From assembly GCA_965267605.1 (NCBI GenBank), contig OZ254088.1:620001-684000 (forward strand): 64,000 bases of DNA. Direction: 5' to 3'. The stretch is from G965267605 sp965267605 (lineage in GTDB: Bacteria > Bacteroidota > Bacteroidia > Flavobacteriales_E > Vicingaceae). Under the pieces are notes generated by a model, which saw only the letters and a list, made by a program, of their open reading frames with translations, was not told the origin of the DNA and searched no databases. Made by a program: the position numbers and the translations under genes. Below are positions 61,470 to 64,000 of the stretch, piece after piece. Within the stretch, counting starts at the first letter, position 1. Each line of letters begins with the position of its first letter.

Positions 61470-62563
61470 CTCAGGTGATTGAGGATCTAAATAGCTACGA
61501 GCGCTCATCCGATTTTTACGGTGAGTTGAACCTTGTGCTGACCGTCAAGAGTTTTGATCTCCAGGCCATTCGAAAGCGATACCTGGCTTCCAAGAACAAC
61601 AAGTCTGGAAAGGCAGGAAGCGTTGAACGAAGGAAGGCTGCCTTGGGAGGATTGGTGGCTTGTACCATCTCGAATGGGGAGGTAACCCAGGAAGAGGTGC
61701 TCGCCAAGGTTAAAGAGCCAAGAGGCATTGGGACCAGTGGTGATCGACTGGCTGTTTCCTCTGAGAATGAAGTGTTCATTCTGGGAGATACGCTGCAGTC
61801 TATTGTGAACCCGTGGTTCAGTTATATCCATACTGTAGATTTTGATCCAAGTGGAGAACGTTTGCTGGTTTCATCTTCGGGGCTCGATTGCATCTTTGAG
61901 TACGATGTTAATTCGTTGCAGATGGAATACGAGTGGTTTGCATGGGAGCATGGATTTGCAATGGGTGTAGATCCTGAATCAGGTGAAGAAGTTCGTTTGT
62001 CCAGGTATCCTATTGATGGTGAGCGAGTCCTTGTTATTGAAGATCCTGAAACGCAAGTGCTACCTACTGCCATGCGGGCGGCTTTTATCAATTCCGTAGA
62101 ATACGATAGGGATGATCCATCGTTTATGTTGGCTACGTTCTTCCATGAAGGCAGGGTATATCGTATAGATAAGGCTTCTGGAGCTTCTGAGCCTGTTATA
62201 TCTGGAATGAAGAACCCGCATGGAGGTGGTAGGCTGGAAACATCGTTTTATGCTACAAGTACCGGTCAGGGGAAAGTGATTATTGTTGATGAGGACAATG
62301 AGACCGTTTATGATTTCAGCAATCTGCCGGGGAAACCCTCAGAATTGGGTGAGATGGAGTGGTTGCAGAATTCTAAATTCGCGGGAGACATTATTATCAC
62401 AATTGATTCGAACAGAACTTCGTTCGTGATCATTGATAGAAAGAGAAAGTTGATAGACATCGTTCCTTACAACGACAACTGGGCAGTTCAGGATATGGTG
62501 CTTATGTCGCTTGAAGAAGAGACCAGGGCACAGCTGAGGAGCTTATCTTTGGAGGAAGAATGA
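61466..62563 (+). CDS. Beta-propeller-like protein of unknown function
   Basis: A 365-residue protein with no signal peptide. Repeating strand patterns such as HTVDFDPSGERLLVSSSGLD, MLATFFHEGRVYRIDK and KVIIVDEDNETVYDF at about 45-residue spacing suggest a six- or seven-bladed propeller. No metal or catalytic motif is certain. Its place between a glycosyltransferase and a methyltransferase, with ATGA overlaps on both sides, ties it to glycan metabolism. A sugar-binding or scaffold role is possible. Confidence 0.6.
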   Translation: MTQVIEDLNSYERSSDFYGELNLVLTVKSFDLQAIRKRYLASKNNKSGKAGSVERRKAALGGLVACTISNGEVTQEEVLAKVKEPRGIGTSGDRLAVSSENEVFILGDTLQSIVNPWFSYIHTVDFDPSGERLLVSSSGLDCIFEYDVNSLQMEYEWFAWEHGFAMGVDPESGEEVRLSRYPIDGERVLVIEDPETQVLPTAMRAAFINSVEYDRDDPSFMLATFFHEGRVYRIDKASGASEPVISGMKNPHGGGRLETSFYATSTGQGKVIIVDEDNETVYDFSNLPGKPSELGEMEWLQNSKFAGDIIITIDSNRTSFVIIDRKRKLIDIVPYNDNWAVQDMVLMSLEEETRAQLRSLSLEEE

Positions 62564-63309
62564 CGGGAGTAGATAACACTTTATTTGAGGAAGGGCACTA
62601 CCTGGGCAAACCCGCGGATTTTGATGCAAAGTTCCTGCAATGGCGTACCCACCTGGTGAAGAGCACTGAAGGGTTCTGCGGTGGGGAGTTAGATTTGGTT
62701 GATATTGGATGCGGGAACGGAGCGGCAATATTCCTTGTTTCCGATGCCTTCAAGCATTGTCATGGTATTGATATCAACGATCGTCATCAGAAAGCATTTG
62801 AACTTGAAAGGGAACGCCAGGGTATCACCAATTGCTCGTTTGAAGTGTTGGACATAGAAGAGGAGCCGCACGGAACGCAATATGATCGACTCACAAGTTT
62901 TGAGGTGATCGAACACTTGCGTGAAGAGGATAGCGTAACACGTTATGCAGATCTTCTCAAGGAGGGTGGGGAGGCTATCTTCACTGTGCCTCATAAATGG
63001 TGGATTTTTGAAACCCATGGCGCGAACCTACCTCTACTGCCATGGAACAGGGTTCCGTTCTTTTCATGGTTGCCTAAGCCATTGCATGAGCGCTACGCCA
63101 ATGCCAGAATCTATACAAAAGGTAGAATCAGGAAACTGTTGGAAAAATCAGGTTTCGAGGTTGTAGATCTGATCTACATTACTGCGCCTTTGGATGTGCT
63201 TAAGGATTCAGGCTTGAAGCGTTTCTTTACCAAGTATGTGTTTACTGGGCCTACAACGAAGAACCCCGTGTTGGCAACCAACATCTTTGTGCACGCGCGG
63301 AAGCGTTAA
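62560..63309 (+). CDS. Class I SAM-dependent methyltransferase
   Basis: A 249-residue enzyme with the SAM motif LVDIGCGNGAAIFLV, the acidic GIDINDRHQK and the post-motif LTSFEVIEHL, as in sugar and small-molecule methyltransferases. WGIFETHGANLP-type residues (WIFETHGANLPLLPW) follow. It likely methylates the glycan or a precursor made by its neighbours. Its stop overlaps the convergent PIG-L gene by four bases. Confidence 0.85.
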   Translation: MTGVDNTLFEEGHYLGKPADFDAKFLQWRTHLVKSTEGFCGGELDLVDIGCGNGAAIFLVSDAFKHCHGIDINDRHQKAFELERERQGITNCSFEVLDIEEEPHGTQYDRLTSFEVIEHLREEDSVTRYADLLKEGGEAIFTVPHKWWIFETHGANLPLLPWNRVPFFSWLPKPLHERYANARIYTKGRIRKLLEKSGFEVVDLIYITAPLDVLKDSGLKRFFTKYVFTGPTTKNPVLATNIFVHARKR

Positions 63310-63929
63310 CGTTCAATTATCCTGATTACTTCGAAGGCCTCAGCGTACTTCTCATTGATTTGAGTGCCTCTCAATCTGGCCAATCCGAATACAAATTCCT
63401 CAGAGGTGTAATTTCTAAACTGCTGGCTCGCGTATTTGCCCAATGCGTCAACCTTGGCTTTGACATCAATGTCATCCAGTTTGACATGGTAGTTAGTGGT
63501 TACCGTCAAGTTATTCCAGGGCAGTTCATAGCCCAGAATGGTGCTGTGCTTGAATGCGCGGATTCCTTCGTCATGAATGCACTGATGATCCTGGTGAACA
63601 TCTGTTCCATTTGGGATGAATACCAGATCAGGTGCAATCTCCTTGCGAATAGACACCAAAGCTTCTAGAATGTCCTGACGATGCTCCTGTAGCTTCCTTA
63701 CAGGATAATCTAGTTTGATTACGTTGGCGGGCTGGATTCCTAATTCTGCAGTGGCAGCTTCTACCTCCTTATAGAGTACGTTCTCATCCAGTCCCTCAGG
63801 AACAGATGCTTTACATGGAGAAAAGACCACGTAGTAAACTTCATGTCCTTCCCTTACATATCGATTGATGGTTCCTCCAGCACCAAATTCACCATCGTCA
63901 GGGTGCGGAGCCAAAATAATTACACGCAT
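63306..63929 (-). CDS. PIG-L family deacetylase
   Basis: A 207-residue zinc amidohydrolase of the LmbE/PIG-L type. The metal motif is APHPDDGEF (His and Asp pair) and the third ligand is in HQDHQCIHDEG. Such enzymes deacetylate N-acetylglucosamine-linked compounds. It belongs by position to the glycan cluster though on the other strand. It lacks the exact VELGCGG form of bacillithiol BshB1, so a surface glycan role is as likely. Confidence 0.88.
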   Translation of the reverse strand: MRVIILAPHPDDGEFGAGGTINRYVREGHEVYYVVFSPCKASVPEGLDENVLYKEVEAATAELGIQPANVIKLDYPVRKLQEHRQDILEALVSIRKEIAPDLVFIPNGTDVHQDHQCIHDEGIRAFKHSTILGYELPWNNLTVTTNYHVKLDDIDVKAKVDALGKYASQQFRNYTSEEFVFGLARLRGTQINEKYAEAFEVIRIIER

Positions 63930-64000
63930 AATCAGTTATAGATTAGCTAAATATAATGGTTTAGGTTACCATCAACGCAAACCGGTGTCATATCGTACGT

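Noticed and set aside
1..64000. CRISPR arrays, tRNA or rRNA genes
   Set aside because: No regularly spaced repeats or recognisable RNA gene sequence was found while reading the window.

Overview
The window is a contiguous, gene-dense piece of a Bacteroidota chromosome, most likely from a Flavobacteriales-like lineage. Evidence includes gldF and gldG of the gliding machinery, six proteins with type IX secretion (T9SS) sorting domains, a PorP/SprF-family membrane protein, lipoproteins whose mature ends read Cys-Lys-Lys, and -7 promoter boxes of the Bacteroidota form TAnnTTTG. No tRNA, rRNA, CRISPR array, transposase or integrase was found. Almost everything is protein coding, no gap exceeds about 250 bases, and many neighbouring genes overlap by 1-4 bases.

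Layout. 1-9.4 kb: the 3' part of ligA converges on a minus-strand run dnaN, M42 peptidase, recQ, preceded by gldF, gldG and a DUF4340 gene. 9.5-12 kb: lysC and lysA (lysine/diaminopimelate pathway). 12-19.2 kb: an accessory block with three paralogous small lipoproteins, two T9SS type B proteins sharing an almost identical C-terminal cassette, a frameshifted fibre-like gene and a large T9SS type A protein. It ends in a decayed second copy of the lysA 3' end, which suggests the block was placed between lysA and the glycosyltransferase gene that once followed it. 19-29.5 kb: housekeeping and envelope genes (GT39, SAM hydrolase, phoH, purC, marR, ilvE, sixA, an esterase, an OmpA-like protein).

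29.6-39 kb: a tight eight-gene minus-strand run of four lipoproteins (one with a CX4CH haem-like motif, two recalling DUF1549/DUF1553), a Tat-exported DUF1501 protein, a 1200-residue CUB/repeat T9SS protein, a PorP/SprF protein and msrB. This is the best candidate for an undescribed surface system. 39-47 kb: genome maintenance and stress genes (uvrA, an ECF-type sigma factor, an Fe-S-less endonuclease III, a GroES-like protein, bcp, recA, a TPR lipoprotein). 47-57 kb: two T9SS type A proteins, a methyltransferase, YigZ, an EamA transporter, ribD, prmC, an outer-membrane-like protein, YjbQ and a fused 2-oxoacid dehydrogenase E1. 57.5-63.9 kb: a surface-glycan-like operon of YfhO-type membrane protein, GT4 glycosyltransferase, a beta-propeller-like protein of unknown role and a methyltransferase, converging on a PIG-L deacetylase. 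The last 71 bases (63930-64000) hold nothing I can recognise.

All assignments come from reading the translated sequence and motifs. No database search was run, and starts were moved to internal codons where the upstream extension did not look like protein.
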